Shown: positions 25,508 through 33,624 of the stretch, one piece after another
How the letters are laid out: each line of letters opens with the position of its first letter
How positions within the stretch are numbered: position 1 is the first letter of the stretch
Source: Ensifer sp. IC4062
GTDB taxonomy: Bacteria; Pseudomonadota; Alphaproteobacteria; Rhizobiales; Rhizobiaceae
Length of the DNA stretch: 48,090 nt
Reading direction: 5' to 3'
Assembly: GCF_020193575.1 (NCBI RefSeq)
Contig: NZ_JADYVD010000056.1
Location: forward strand, 1-48,090
Notes under the pieces: model-generated
Database searches by the model: none
What the model saw: the letters and a program-made list of their open reading frames with translations, nothing else
Told to the model about the DNA's origin: nothing
Program-made: the position numbers and the translations under genes

Positions 25508-26746
25508 TCACTCCGCGGCCTGCCGCATCGGCGTCAGCAAACGTTCGAGCCAGGTGGCGTACCAATCGATGAACTGGATAACCCCGCTTTCCTGGTTCGG
25601 CGAATAGGGTCCGGGTACATAGGCGGGCGACAGAATCCCCTGCTGGTTGGTTTCGACGATCTCGCGGTCTTCGTCGTTGGTGGCGATCCAGACCTCGGTC
25701 AGGCGCTTCAGATCGTAATCCACGCCTTCGACGGCATCCTTGTGCACGAGCCAAGTGGTGGTGACTTCGGTTTCCATTGGGCTGATCGGGGTCACCCGGA
25801 AGGTCAGCGAATGATCCGGCAGGAAGTGATTCCAGGTCGTCGGATAATGGAACTTCAAGAGCGTGCCCGCGTCGGGCAGGGCGACCCGGCCGAGGTTCTT
25901 GCTAACGGCGGCCTTGCCGTCGAGCGTGTAGCTCAGTGCGTTTTCCTGCAGCGGCATGCGCGCCAGGCGATACTGGCCGTCTCCAGCGATGCGGAACTGC
26001 GCCGGCGCGCCGGAGGCTTCGCAGCGGTCGAAATGCGTCTGGAGGACATCCGAAACCGACCCGTCCGGCGACACGCCCGCCACGTTCGGATCGAGCGGAA
26101 ACGAACGACAAAGAGCGGGATGGTTGCTGCTGCAGTGGTAGCATTCGCGGTTGTTTTCCCAGACGAGCTTCCAGTTTCCCTTTTCGACAATGGTCGACGT
26201 ATAGGCGACCTTGGCGTCTTTCAGGTCGTGGATCGCCAGATAGGGACGTGCTAGCTCGGCGAAGGCTTCGAAATCCGGCGGCGTCTCAGACAGGCAGATG
26301 TAGATCAGGCCTTCGAGATTGCGCAGATTTACCGGTTTCAGGCCATGCTTCGACGCGTCGAAGTCGGCTCCCATGTCATTTGCCCAGATCAACTTGCCGT
26401 CGAGTTCGTAGGTCCATTGATGATAGGGACAGACGAGCTTGGCCACTTGCCCCTGCCGAGCCTTGCAGATCAGCGAACCGCGGTGACGGCAGGAATTGTG
26501 GAAGGCGCGGATTTCTCCGTCGCGGCCGCGAACGATGATCACCTCATAGGCGCCGACGCGCATCGTGACATAGCTGCCCGTCTTGACGAGCTGGCAGGCC
26601 GGGATCGCGTAGAGCCATTCCTTGTAGAAGATATGCTCCAGGTCGAGCTCGTAGATGGTGGGGGATGTGTAGAACGGCTGCTCGAGTGAGTAGCCGGAAA
26701 TGCGGCGCGCAAGCAGGTCGTGTATGGAAGGCGAGGGGACTGTCAT
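25508..26746 (-). CDS. Rieske-type betaine N-demethylase (GbcA/Stc2-like)
   Basis: 412 residues from MTVPSPSIHDLLARRISGYS, chosen because GGAAAC lies before this ATG; a longer upstream frame is possible. The Rieske motif C86-x-H88...C106-x2-H109 is in SCRHRGSLICKARQGQ and LVCPYHQW. The mononuclear iron site follows in WENNRECYHCSSNHP with H204 and H209. The N-terminal LEQPFYTSPTIYELDLEHIF and GLIYICLSETPPDFEAF are diagnostic of oxygenases that remove one N-methyl from glycine betaine (GbcA) or proline betaine (Stc2), releasing formaldehyde. With the StcD-like and DgcA-like enzymes nearby, a complete demethylation route exists. The choice between glycine and proline betaine is not resolvable by eye. 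Confidence 0.85.
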   Translation of the reverse strand: MTVPSPSIHDLLARRISGYSLEQPFYTSPTIYELDLEHIFYKEWLYAIPACQLVKTGSYVTMRVGAYEVIIVRGRDGEIRAFHNSCRHRGSLICKARQGQVAKLVCPYHQWTYELDGKLIWANDMGADFDASKHGLKPVNLRNLEGLIYICLSETPPDFEAFAELARPYLAIHDLKDAKVAYTSTIVEKGNWKLVWENNRECYHCSSNHPALCRSFPLDPNVAGVSPDGSVSDVLQTHFDRCEASGAPAQFRIAGDGQYRLARMPLQENALSYTLDGKAAVSKNLGRVALPDAGTLLKFHYPTTWNHFLPDHSLTFRVTPISPMETEVTTTWLVHKDAVEGVDYDLKRLTEVWIATNDEDREIVETNQQGILSPAYVPGPYSPNQESGVIQFIDWYATWLERLLTPMRQAAE

Positions 26747-26832
26747 CGGAAGTTTCCACGCTGAACAATTCAACTGTTGTGGAATCTTCTTGGCCGCAAA
26801 CCTTTTTGACAATAGCACTTATTTTCATGATG

Positions 26833-26849
26833 GATTAGTTTAACTAATC
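26833..26849. promoter_or_regulatory. LysR-type operator palindrome
   Basis: GATTAGTTTAACTAATC is symmetrical apart from the central base (8-bp arms GATTAGTT and AACTAATC). It lies in the 156-base gap between the divergent Rieske demethylase and LysR genes, the standard position for a LysR regulator site. Its role is inferred. Confidence 0.65.
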
Positions 26850-26902
26850 TCACGAGCTCTGCGAGCGATGTTCTGACAACGTGTGCTTTTCCAAGAGACC
26901 CC

Positions 26903-27781
26903 ATGCCGAGGCCCTATGATCTCTCCTCCATGACCGCTCTCATCTGCTTCGAGGCGGCCGCCCGCAATGCGAGCTTCAAGAAAGCCGCTCAGGAAATGAA
27001 CGTGACGCCTGCGGCCGTCAGTCACCAGATCAAGGCGCTGGAGACGGATCTCGGATGCAACCTGTTCCTGCGCCGCAGCCGCGGGGTTGAGCTCACGGAA
27101 AAAGGGGCTTTTCTGTTCCTGGCGATCCAGCGTGGCTTCGAGGCGATTTCAGAGGCCGTCACGCAGATACGCGATCGCCCGGAAACAGTTGACGTGACGA
27201 TCCGGACGACCACGGCGGTCAGTTCACTGTGGCTCACGCCAAAGATTTCAGCCTTCTGGAAAATCCATCCCAACATCACCGTCTCGCAGATCACCAGCGA
27301 CGTTCCGGGAATGACCGGTCGCTGCGATCTGAGCATCCACTATGGCGATCCGCAGGAGAATGGCGTCGAATACCGCAAGCTCTTTCAAGATCGCATCGTT
27401 GCGCTTGGCACACCAGCTTTCGCCGCGCAGTATGGCATCAGCCGCGTCGAGGATCTGCTCAAGGCACCCTTGATTCACATGAGCAACGAGGAAAACGGCT
27501 GGACGACCTGGGCCGATTGGTTCTCGGCGCTCAGGCACCCCCTGCCGAAAGGGCGCAGCTTCTCCGTAAACAACTACATGATCGCGCTTCAAGCCGCTCA
27601 GGACGACGTCGGAGCAGTACTGGGCTGGGACGGGCTCGTTGAAAGCCTCATGCAAGGAGGGCGACTTGTCCAACTGGTGGCCGACGCCATTCCGTCACCC
27701 GTGCCCTTTCATTTGAAGATCCATCCTAAGGCGACCTCCAAGGCTCGCCTGTTTGCGGACTGGCTCGTCAAAGCGGCCTAA
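26903..27781 (+). CDS. LysR-family regulator (GcvA type) of the Rieske demethylase
   Basis: 292 residues. The N-terminal winged HTH is typical: LICFEAAARNASFKKAAQEM, NVTPAAVSHQIKALETDLGC, LFLRRSRGVELTEKG. The effector domain resembles the GcvA subgroup (RTTTAVSSLWLTPKISAFWK, DLSIHYGDP, and the conserved NNYMIALQAAQDDVGAVLGW). It is divergent from the Rieske gene over a symmetrical site and so most likely activates gbcAB-like expression in response to a betaine. The gene has no strong ribosome binding site. It converges with the uronate operon across a rhizobial repeat. Confidence 0.85.
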   Translation: MPRPYDLSSMTALICFEAAARNASFKKAAQEMNVTPAAVSHQIKALETDLGCNLFLRRSRGVELTEKGAFLFLAIQRGFEAISEAVTQIRDRPETVDVTIRTTTAVSSLWLTPKISAFWKIHPNITVSQITSDVPGMTGRCDLSIHYGDPQENGVEYRKLFQDRIVALGTPAFAAQYGISRVEDLLKAPLIHMSNEENGWTTWADWFSALRHPLPKGRSFSVNNYMIALQAAQDDVGAVLGWDGLVESLMQGGRLVQLVADAIPSPVPFHLKIHPKATSKARLFADWLVKAA

Positions 27782-27785
27782 CGCA

Positions 27786-27885
27786 TTGTCGCCCAAAAGT
27801 GCGCAGCGGTTTTGGGACAACGACATGCATAAAAGCAATGACCTAAAGCGCGTCGCACGAGTCCGATTGAAAGCGACGCGCTTTA
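27786..27885. repeat. Rhizobial intergenic mosaic repeat with hairpins
   Basis: Between two convergent units lies a module familiar from many rhizobial genomes. The first part pairs CCCAAAA (27792-27798) with TTTTGGG (27810-27816), extended by TTGT/ACAA. It is followed by GACATGCATAAAA, and then a perfect 13-bp inverted repeat, TAAAGCGCGTCGC (27844-27856) and GCGACGCGCTTTA (27873-27885). It probably acts as a bidirectional terminator. Recognition is from memory of the sequence type. Confidence 0.7.
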
Positions 27886-27913
27886 GCCGGTCGAGCCGGC
27901 CTCGCGGTGTGTC

Positions 27914-28249
27914 CTATTTCAGGAAATCAGCGCGATGCGGCGTGAAGCTGTCGATGAGCCGGCCTGCCTCCAGCGCCATGACGCCATGGACCACGCCCGA
28001 CGGTGCGATGAAGCTGTCGCCGGCAGAAAGTACCGCGCTATGCCCGCCGACAGTGACTTCGAACTTGCCTTCCGCGATATAGCTCGCCTGAACGTGCGGG
28101 TGAGAGTGCGGTGCGCCGATGCCGCCCTTTTCAAAGGCGAATTCGACCATCATCAGTTCGTCCGTGTGCAGGATCACCCGGCGGCGGTTGCCCTGTCCGA
28201 GTTCGATCCACTCACCTTCATTGCCACGGGCGAAAAGCTTCGTGTCCAT
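27914..28249 (-). CDS. kdgF: KdgF-like cupin (uronate linearisation)
   Basis: 111 residues from the second of two adjacent ATGs; this one has AGGAGA at the better spacing. It is a compact cupin: GAPHSHPHVQASYIAEGKFE carries the H-x-H-x3-Q-x3-(Y)-x-x-x-G motif, and SFIAPSGVVHGV the second-motif His. KdgF promotes ring opening of 4,5-unsaturated uronates from pectin or alginate to the keto form used by KduI. It is the last gene of a leftward operon after kduD, 7-10 bases downstream of it. It ends close to the mosaic repeat. Confidence 0.85.
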   Translation of the reverse strand: MDTKLFARGNEGEWIELGQGNRRRVILHTDELMMVEFAFEKGGIGAPHSHPHVQASYIAEGKFEVTVGGHSAVLSAGDSFIAPSGVVHGVMALEAGRLIDSFTPHRADFLK

Positions 28250-28259
28250 CATCGTCTCC

Positions 28260-29024
28260 TCATCGCGCGAGCCAGCCGCCATCAACCGGAATGACGGCGC
28301 CATGCATATAGTCCGAGGCCGGGGCGAGCAGGAACACCGTCGCATCGCCGATGTCATCCGGCGTGCCCCAGCGCCCGGCCGGAATGCGCTCCAGAATGGC
28401 GGCACTGCGCCTGGCGTCGGCGCGAAGCGCCTCGGTATTGTTGGTAATGATATAGCCGGGCGCCACCGCATTCACATTGATGCCCTTGGCCGCCCATTCG
28501 CAGGCGAGAATCCTCGTGATGCCGAGCGCGCCGTGTTTGGATGCCGTATAGGAAGCGACGCGTATACCGCCCTGGAAGGAAAGCAGCGAAGCTATATTGA
28601 CGATCTTGCCTCGTCTTTGCTCGGCGAGGAGGCGACGGCCGTAGGACTGGCTCAGGAAGAACAACGATCTGAGATTGATATCCATCACGTCGTCCCAGTC
28701 GACCTCGGAGAGATCTGTCGCGTCGGCGCGGCGGATGATCCCCGCATTGTTGACCAGGCCGTCCAGCGGACCATGCTCGTTCCACAATCCGTCAATCAGC
28801 GAGCGGGTCGCTTCCCGGTCCGAAAGATCGGCATTGGCGGGAACGAAGCTTCCGCCGGCTTCAGCGACCTTTCCGGCGGTCTCGTCCATGGAAGAACGAC
28901 CCACGCCGATCACCGTGCCGCCGGCGCGCGCGATCGCGACCGCAATCCCCTGCCCGATGCCGGTATTGGCACCGGTGACAACGATGCGTCGCCCGACAAG
29001 GCTGAACGCGGAAGGCACGCTCAT
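28260..29024 (-). CDS. kduD: 2-deoxy-D-gluconate 3-dehydrogenase / DKII reductase (SDR)
   Basis: 254 residues, classical short-chain dehydrogenase: VVTGANTGIGQGIAVAIARA (nucleotide binding), GLVNNAGIIRRADATDLSEV (NNAG), the catalytic Ser region IASLLSFQGG, Tyr-x3-Lys in VASYTASKHGALG, and the C-terminal VPVDGGWLA-type ending. KduD reduces 2,5-diketo-3-deoxygluconate to 2-keto-3-deoxygluconate with NADH. Its ATG overlaps the kduI stop by four bases, showing translational coupling. The order kduI-kduD-kdgF fits a pectin-derived uronate pathway. Confidence 0.9.
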   Translation of the reverse strand: MSVPSAFSLVGRRIVVTGANTGIGQGIAVAIARAGGTVIGVGRSSMDETAGKVAEAGGSFVPANADLSDREATRSLIDGLWNEHGPLDGLVNNAGIIRRADATDLSEVDWDDVMDINLRSLFFLSQSYGRRLLAEQRRGKIVNIASLLSFQGGIRVASYTASKHGALGITRILACEWAAKGINVNAVAPGYIITNNTEALRADARRSAAILERIPAGRWGTPDDIGDATVFLLAPASDYMHGAVIPVDGGWLAR

Positions 29025-29869
29025 CTGAGCGCCTCCATAGGCACCATGTCCACATCGGTATAATCGACATTGTCGCCTGCCATCGCCCAGATGAAGGCGT
29101 AGCTCGACGTTCCGCAGCCGGAATGAATGGACCAGGGCGGCGAAAGCACCGCCTCCTCCTTCGCCATCACTATATGGCGGGTTTCCGTCGGCTCGCCCAT
29201 CAGATGCAAGACGCGCGCACCGTCAGCGAGATCGAAATAGAGATAGGCTTCCATGCGCCGGTCATGCACGTGGCAGGGCATGGTGTTCCAGACAGACCCT
29301 GGAGCGAGCTGCGTCATGCCGACAACAAGCTGGCACGTCTTCACGCCTTCCGGGTGGATGAACTGGAAGATCGAGCGCTCGTTGGAGGTGGCGGTGCTGC
29401 CGAGATCGAGCCGCTTGGCATCACCGATGCGGATATGGCGGCTCGGCAGCGCCTGGTGAGCAGGCGCACTAAGCAGGTAGAATTTGGCAGGCGCCGCCGG
29501 GTCTTCGGACAAGAACGTAACCTCCTCGCCCAATCCGGCATAGACCATATCGCGCGGTTCAAGGCGGAAGCTCTCACCCTTCATCTCGACGCGACCTGGG
29601 TCGCCGATATTGACGGCTATCAGCTCGCGCCGGTCGAGAAAGCGGGGCGTGCCGGTCGGGCGGATGGTCTCGAGCGCCAGGGGGCCATCCACCGGCATCG
29701 CGCCGCCGACGATCATGCGGTCGTAGTGGCTGTAGGTGAGCGCGATGCGGCCCGGCCGGAACAGCTCTGAAATGTGAAAGTTGGCGCGCAACGCATCGGT
29801 GTCCATGCGCGCGGCCGCCGCCGGGTCGACGGCGTGACGGATTGTGTAGTCGATATGGCTTCCGGTCAT
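29021..29869 (-). CDS. kduI: 5-keto-4-deoxyuronate isomerase
   Basis: 282 residues from MTGSHIDYTIRHAVDP; a longer upstream frame would run into the regulator gene and is not favoured. The family's sequence is clear: FHISELFRPGRIALTYSHYD, RMIVGGAMPVDGPL, and the zinc site in NTMPCHVHDRRMEAYLYFDL with the partner His in SPPWSIHSGCGTSSY. KduI converts 5-keto-4-deoxyuronate to 2,5-diketo-3-deoxygluconate in the cytoplasm. It is coupled to kduD and lies downstream of the GntR gene. Confidence 0.92.
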   Translation of the reverse strand: MTGSHIDYTIRHAVDPAAAARMDTDALRANFHISELFRPGRIALTYSHYDRMIVGGAMPVDGPLALETIRPTGTPRFLDRRELIAVNIGDPGRVEMKGESFRLEPRDMVYAGLGEEVTFLSEDPAAPAKFYLLSAPAHQALPSRHIRIGDAKRLDLGSTATSNERSIFQFIHPEGVKTCQLVVGMTQLAPGSVWNTMPCHVHDRRMEAYLYFDLADGARVLHLMGEPTETRHIVMAKEEAVLSPPWSIHSGCGTSSYAFIWAMAGDNVDYTDVDMVPMEALR

Positions 29870-29901
29870 CGGCTCACGGTCCTCGAATTGGAGAAATGAA
29901 A

Positions 29902-30663
29902 TCAAACCCGGCGTTTCGCCGTGCCCCACTCGGCCTGCTGGCCGCTCAGCCGGGCGCGATAACGTTCCTGGCTGGCGGTCAGATGGGCGCGCATAGCGCC
30001 GCGGGCAGCTTCCGGATCACTGGCGGAAATCGCCTTCAGGATCGCTAGGTGCTCGCGCTGCAGGCTTTCCTGATATTCACGCGACAGCACGCTGTCGGTG
30101 CCCCAGGGCGAGGCGATGTCGCAGGGGATCGCCCGCGTGCCGAGCGCATCGAGAACTTCGACATAGTAGGGGTTGTTGGTGGCAGCCGCGATCGCCCGGT
30201 GGAAGGCGAAGTCGCTCTTGCCGGTGGCTTCGCCGCGTTCGAGCAGACGGTCGAACTCGAAGAAGGCCTCCTGGATCTGCGCTTCCTGGGCGGCGTTGCG
30301 TCGGAGCGCGGCAAGACCCGCGCTTTCGATCTCGAGCCCCATTCGCACCTCGATCACGTTCAGCGCGTGGGAAATCTTGTTGCCGACCTCGAGACTGATC
30401 GAGCCGAAGGCGAGCGTCGGGTGGTCCTTGACGAAGACGCCGGCGCCCTGCCGCGGCTCAACCAGGCCATCGGCGGCCAGGGTCGCTATTGCCTCGCGGA
30501 CCACCGTGCGGCTGACGCCGAAGAACTCGCTCATCCGGCTTTCCGTCGGCAGCTTCTGGCCGGGCGGGATCTCGCCTTTCAGAACTTGCTCCCGGATCGC
30601 GCTCGCGACGCGCTCAGAAAGCTTCGGTTTGCGCTCGATCTTCAAGTCGGCGGTTAAATTCAT
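29902..30663 (-). CDS. GntR/FadR-family regulator of the uronate operon
   Basis: 253 residues from MNLTADLKIERKPKLSERVA, with AGGGGTGA upstream. The winged HTH is clear (IREQVLKGEIPPGQKLPTES, FFGVSRTVVREAIATLAADG, VEPRQGAGVFV). The C-terminal FCD domain has its metal/ligand His and Asp residues in VIEVRMGLEIESAGLAA, DFAFHRAIAAATNNPYYVEV and HLAILKAISASDPEAARGAM. Such regulators respond to uronate intermediates (UxuR/KdgR-like roles in alphaproteobacteria). It lies inside the operon, between the TRAP permease and kduI, so it probably autoregulates, perhaps at the palindrome near 33.95 kb. Confidence 0.88.
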   Translation of the reverse strand: MNLTADLKIERKPKLSERVASAIREQVLKGEIPPGQKLPTESRMSEFFGVSRTVVREAIATLAADGLVEPRQGAGVFVKDHPTLAFGSISLEVGNKISHALNVIEVRMGLEIESAGLAALRRNAAQEAQIQEAFFEFDRLLERGEATGKSDFAFHRAIAAATNNPYYVEVLDALGTRAIPCDIASPWGTDSVLSREYQESLQREHLAILKAISASDPEAARGAMRAHLTASQERYRARLSGQQAEWGTAKRRV

Positions 30664-30670
30664 GACGCTG

Positions 30671-31954
30671 TCACCCCTTGAACACACTCGGCAGCCAGAG
30701 CGAAAGGGCCGGAACATAGGTGACGAGCCCAAGGACGATCAACCCCGCCAGATAGAAGGGCCAGATGCTGCGCATGGCCTCCCAGACGGAGATTCTTCCG
30801 ACCGCACAGGCGACGAACTGCACAGCGCCAACAGGCGGCGTATTGAGGCCGATGCCGAAGTTCAGGATCATGATCACCCCGAAATGAACCGGATCGACGC
30901 CATAGGCCATCGCCACCGGCAGGAAGATCGGAGTGCAGATGATGATGGTCGGCCCCATGTCCATAAAAGTGCCGAGAAAGAGCATCAGGACGTTGATCAG
31001 GAGGAGCACGATGATGGGATTTTCCGAGATCGTGTTCATCCAGTCGATCAGCGCGGCGGGCACTTTCAGGAACGCCATCAGCCAGGAGAAGGCGGCCGCC
31101 ATGCCGATGATGAGCAGGACCATGGCCGTGGTGCGCACGGCGCCGAAGGTAGCGTGGACGAAATCCTGCCAGGTCATCTGCCGATAGACGAAGACAGTTA
31201 CCGCGAGCGCATAAAGAACGGCGATACAGGAACTCTCGGTTGCCGTGAATACGCCCGAGCGGACGCCGCCAAAGATGATGCCGATGAGCAGCAGGCCAGG
31301 AATCGAGACCAGCAGGTAACGGCCGACCCTGCCAAACCCGGGAAAAATCTCGGTGGGATAGCCACGCCGGCGCGCAACGAAATAGGCGGTGACCATCAGG
31401 GCCGCCGCATAGAGGAGACCGGGAAGGATACCGGCGGTGAAAAGATCTGCGATCGAGATCTTGCCGCCCGCCGAGATCGAGTAGATGATCATGTTGTGTG
31501 ACGGGGGCAACATCAGGGCGATCAGTGCCGCCATGGAGGTGACGTTGACGGCATAGTCGGCGCCGTAGCCGCGCTCCTTCATCTGCGGGATCATGAGGCC
31601 ACCGACCGCCGCGGCTTCCGCGACCGCCGAACCGGAAATACCGCCGAAGAGCGTCGCGGTGACGATGTTAACCTGCCCCAGTCCGCCGCGGATATGCCCG
31701 ACCAGCGAGGCGGCGAAGGCGACGATCTTTTGCGCGATACCGCCGCGCACCATCAGGTCGCCGGCATAAATGAAGAAGGGAATTGCGAGCAGCGAAAACA
31801 CGCTCATGCCGGAATTCAGCCGCTGGAAGATCACCAGCGGCGGCAGCCCCATGTAAAGCACGGTTGCGAAAGACGCGACGCCAAGGCAGAAGGCGATGGG
31901 CGTGCCGATCAGCATCAGAGCCGTGAATACGCCGAACAGGATCAGTATATCCAT
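30671..31954 (-). CDS. TRAP transporter large permease (DctM family)
   Basis: 427 residues with about 12 hydrophobic segments. Family marks are the N-terminal MDILILFGVFTALMLIGTPI, FFIYAGDLMVRGGIAQKIVA, GGISGSAVAEAAAVGGLMIP, and the NFGIGLNTPPVGAVQFVACA block near the C-terminus. This is the Na+-coupled transport subunit. Together with the small permease (4 bases upstream) and the periplasmic receptor it forms a full tripartite system. Being in one operon with kduI, kduD and kdgF, its cargo is most likely a hexuronate or short unsaturated oligouronide. Confidence 0.9.
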   Translation of the reverse strand: MDILILFGVFTALMLIGTPIAFCLGVASFATVLYMGLPPLVIFQRLNSGMSVFSLLAIPFFIYAGDLMVRGGIAQKIVAFAASLVGHIRGGLGQVNIVTATLFGGISGSAVAEAAAVGGLMIPQMKERGYGADYAVNVTSMAALIALMLPPSHNMIIYSISAGGKISIADLFTAGILPGLLYAAALMVTAYFVARRRGYPTEIFPGFGRVGRYLLVSIPGLLLIGIIFGGVRSGVFTATESSCIAVLYALAVTVFVYRQMTWQDFVHATFGAVRTTAMVLLIIGMAAAFSWLMAFLKVPAALIDWMNTISENPIIVLLLINVLMLFLGTFMDMGPTIIICTPIFLPVAMAYGVDPVHFGVIMILNFGIGLNTPPVGAVQFVACAVGRISVWEAMRSIWPFYLAGLIVLGLVTYVPALSLWLPSVFKG

Positions 31955-31958
31955 TTCA

Positions 31959-32528
31959 TCAAGCCTTTATTTCCGCAGTGTCGAATTCGGCGGCGACCTC
32001 AGCCGGCGGCATTTCATCGAGCAGGTCGTCGATGGGTTCGCCGGCAAGGCGCAGAACGATGCGCTCCAGAGCAAACAGGCTGATGAGGACGCCGCCTGCG
32101 ACCAGTGGCAGGTAACTCCATCCGCCCGAAATACCCAGCGACGGCAGAACGGTATCCCAGGTGAGGCCGACAAGCTGAATCCCGTACCAGATCATGCCGA
32201 TGCCGAAGGCGAGCGCGACCAGATCCGAGATCATGCGCAGCCACTTCTTGCCGCCTTTGGGCACGACATAGAGAAGCACGTCGAAACCGAGATGATAGTT
32301 TTCCCTTACGCCAACCGCGGCGCCGAGGAAGATGAACCAGCTCATCAGCATGACGGCGCCGGGCTCGGTCCAGCTCGGGGAGTCATTCAGTACGTAGCGG
32401 CAGAAAACCTGCCACGCGACGACAACTGTCATTACGACAAGGCCAATACTCGCCATCCAAAGCGAGAACGTGCCCACCCAGGACAGCGCACGGCCTACTC
32501 TTGCCAATCCGATAGTCACGATCTTCAT
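31959..32528 (-). CDS. TRAP transporter small permease (DctQ family)
   Basis: 189 residues with four hydrophobic helices (for example WVGTFSLWMASIGLVVMTVV and MLMSWFIFLGAAVGVRENYH). The R-x-N-x-H-x-x-(F/L)-D-V segment RENYHLGFDVLLYVVPKG is the DctQ signature. It forms the membrane complex with the DctM protein. The N-terminal third is slightly longer than average, and the C-terminal tail (LLDEMPPAEVAAEFDTAEIK) is acidic and cytoplasmic. It is expressed behind the receptor gene across an intergenic hairpin. Confidence 0.88.
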   Translation of the reverse strand: MKIVTIGLARVGRALSWVGTFSLWMASIGLVVMTVVVAWQVFCRYVLNDSPSWTEPGAVMLMSWFIFLGAAVGVRENYHLGFDVLLYVVPKGGKKWLRMISDLVALAFGIGMIWYGIQLVGLTWDTVLPSLGISGGWSYLPLVAGGVLISLFALERIVLRLAGEPIDDLLDEMPPAEVAAEFDTAEIKA

Positions 32529-32539
32529 TCCTTGAAGGT

Positions 32540-32564
32540 GACGGGCAGGCCGGGCCTGCCCGTC
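32540..32564 (-). terminator. Perfect hairpin between TRAP receptor and permease genes
   Basis: GACGGGCAGGC and GCCTGCCCGTC form an 11-bp perfect stem with a CGG loop, just after the receptor stop and 12 bases before the small permease start. There is no T-run. Hairpins at this position usually protect the receptor mRNA and lower permease expression relative to the receptor. Confidence 0.6.
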
Positions 32565-32571
32565 GGTCTCG

Positions 32572-33549
32572 TCACTGAACCGCCTGCACGTCTTCGACCA
32601 TCTTCTTGAGAACCGGATCGGTGACGTGCTTTTCGTAGACCGGCTTCATCGCATCGATGAAACCCTGCTTGTCCGGGGTGGTGATCTTGGCGCCGGCCGC
32701 CTCGACCTTCGCGCGCGACTCGCTGACCTTGGCTGCCCAGAGTTCGCGCTGCTTGGCGACACTATCCTTGGCGGCCTGTCTGAAGATCTCCTGGTCTTCC
32801 GGGGTCAGCTTGTCGAAGGCGGCCTTGTTCATCACGAACACCTCCGGAAGGATGGTGTGCTCGTCGAGCGAGAAGTTCTTGGCCACCTCGAAGTGCTTGG
32901 CGGTGTCGTAGCTCGGGAAGTTGTTTTCCGCGCCGTCGATGACGCCCGTTTCGATCGCCGAGTAGACTTCGCCATAAGGCATCGGCGTGGCGTTGGCCCC
33001 GAGTGCTGCGACCATATCGACGAAGATGTCGGACTGGATGACGCGGAACTTCAGGCCCTTCATGTCGGCCACCGACGTGATCGGCTTCTGCTTGTTGTAG
33101 AAGGAGCGCGAGCCGGCGTCATAGTAGGCAAGCACCACCAGGCCGGCGCCTTCGAAGGCCTTCTTGATCTGGTCGCCGATGGCGCCATCCATGACCTTGT
33201 GCATATGCTCTTCGGAACGGAAGAGGTAGGGCAGCGCCGGAACGATCGATTCCTTCACCGTGCCGTTGAAGGGTGCCATCGAAACGCGGTTCAGCTCGAT
33301 CACGCCGGAACGCACCTGCTCGATGGTGTCTTTTTCCTCGCCGAGCTGCGCGGAATGGTAGACCTCGACGGCATAGCGGCCACCGGTGCGCTCCTTGACC
33401 AGCTCACCGAAATATTTGACCCCCTCGACCGTCGGATAGCCGTCCGGATGCGTGTCGGACGAGCGAAGCACCGTCTGGGCGCTGGCCGAGCTAGCCATGA
33501 ATGAAGCGGCAACCAACAGTCCCGCCGCCAGTTTAACTAAGATTTTCAT
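32572..33549 (-). CDS. TRAP transporter periplasmic solute receptor (DctP family)
   Basis: 325 residues with GGGAGGAAAGC just before the ATG. The signal peptide MKILVKLAAGLLVAASFMAS ends at SASA-QTVLR. The mature domain is typical DctP: HPDGYPTVEGVKYFGELVKE, the VEVYHSAQLGEEKDTIEQVR strand, FYNKQKPITSVADMKGLKFR with the conserved Arg (RVIQS) that pairs with the carboxylate of the ligand, and PMPYGEVYSAIETGVIDGAE. It is the first gene of the uronate operon. The ligand is probably a hexuronate or related sugar acid. Confidence 0.9.
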   Translation of the reverse strand: MKILVKLAAGLLVAASFMASSASAQTVLRSSDTHPDGYPTVEGVKYFGELVKERTGGRYAVEVYHSAQLGEEKDTIEQVRSGVIELNRVSMAPFNGTVKESIVPALPYLFRSEEHMHKVMDGAIGDQIKKAFEGAGLVVLAYYDAGSRSFYNKQKPITSVADMKGLKFRVIQSDIFVDMVAALGANATPMPYGEVYSAIETGVIDGAENNFPSYDTAKHFEVAKNFSLDEHTILPEVFVMNKAAFDKLTPEDQEIFRQAAKDSVAKQRELWAAKVSESRAKVEAAGAKITTPDKQGFIDAMKPVYEKHVTDPVLKKMVEDVQAVQ

Positions 33550-33624
33550 GCTTTCCTCCCGTTTCGCATGATTTTATGTCTCAGAGCCGTACGCCTGCTT
33601 TTCGAGCTCTCAGGCAATTCCCGC

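Noticed and set aside
27786..27885. CRISPR-like repeat or insertion-sequence end
   Set aside because: There is only one copy of each stem, no regular spacers and no transposase; it fits a rhizobial mosaic repeat better.
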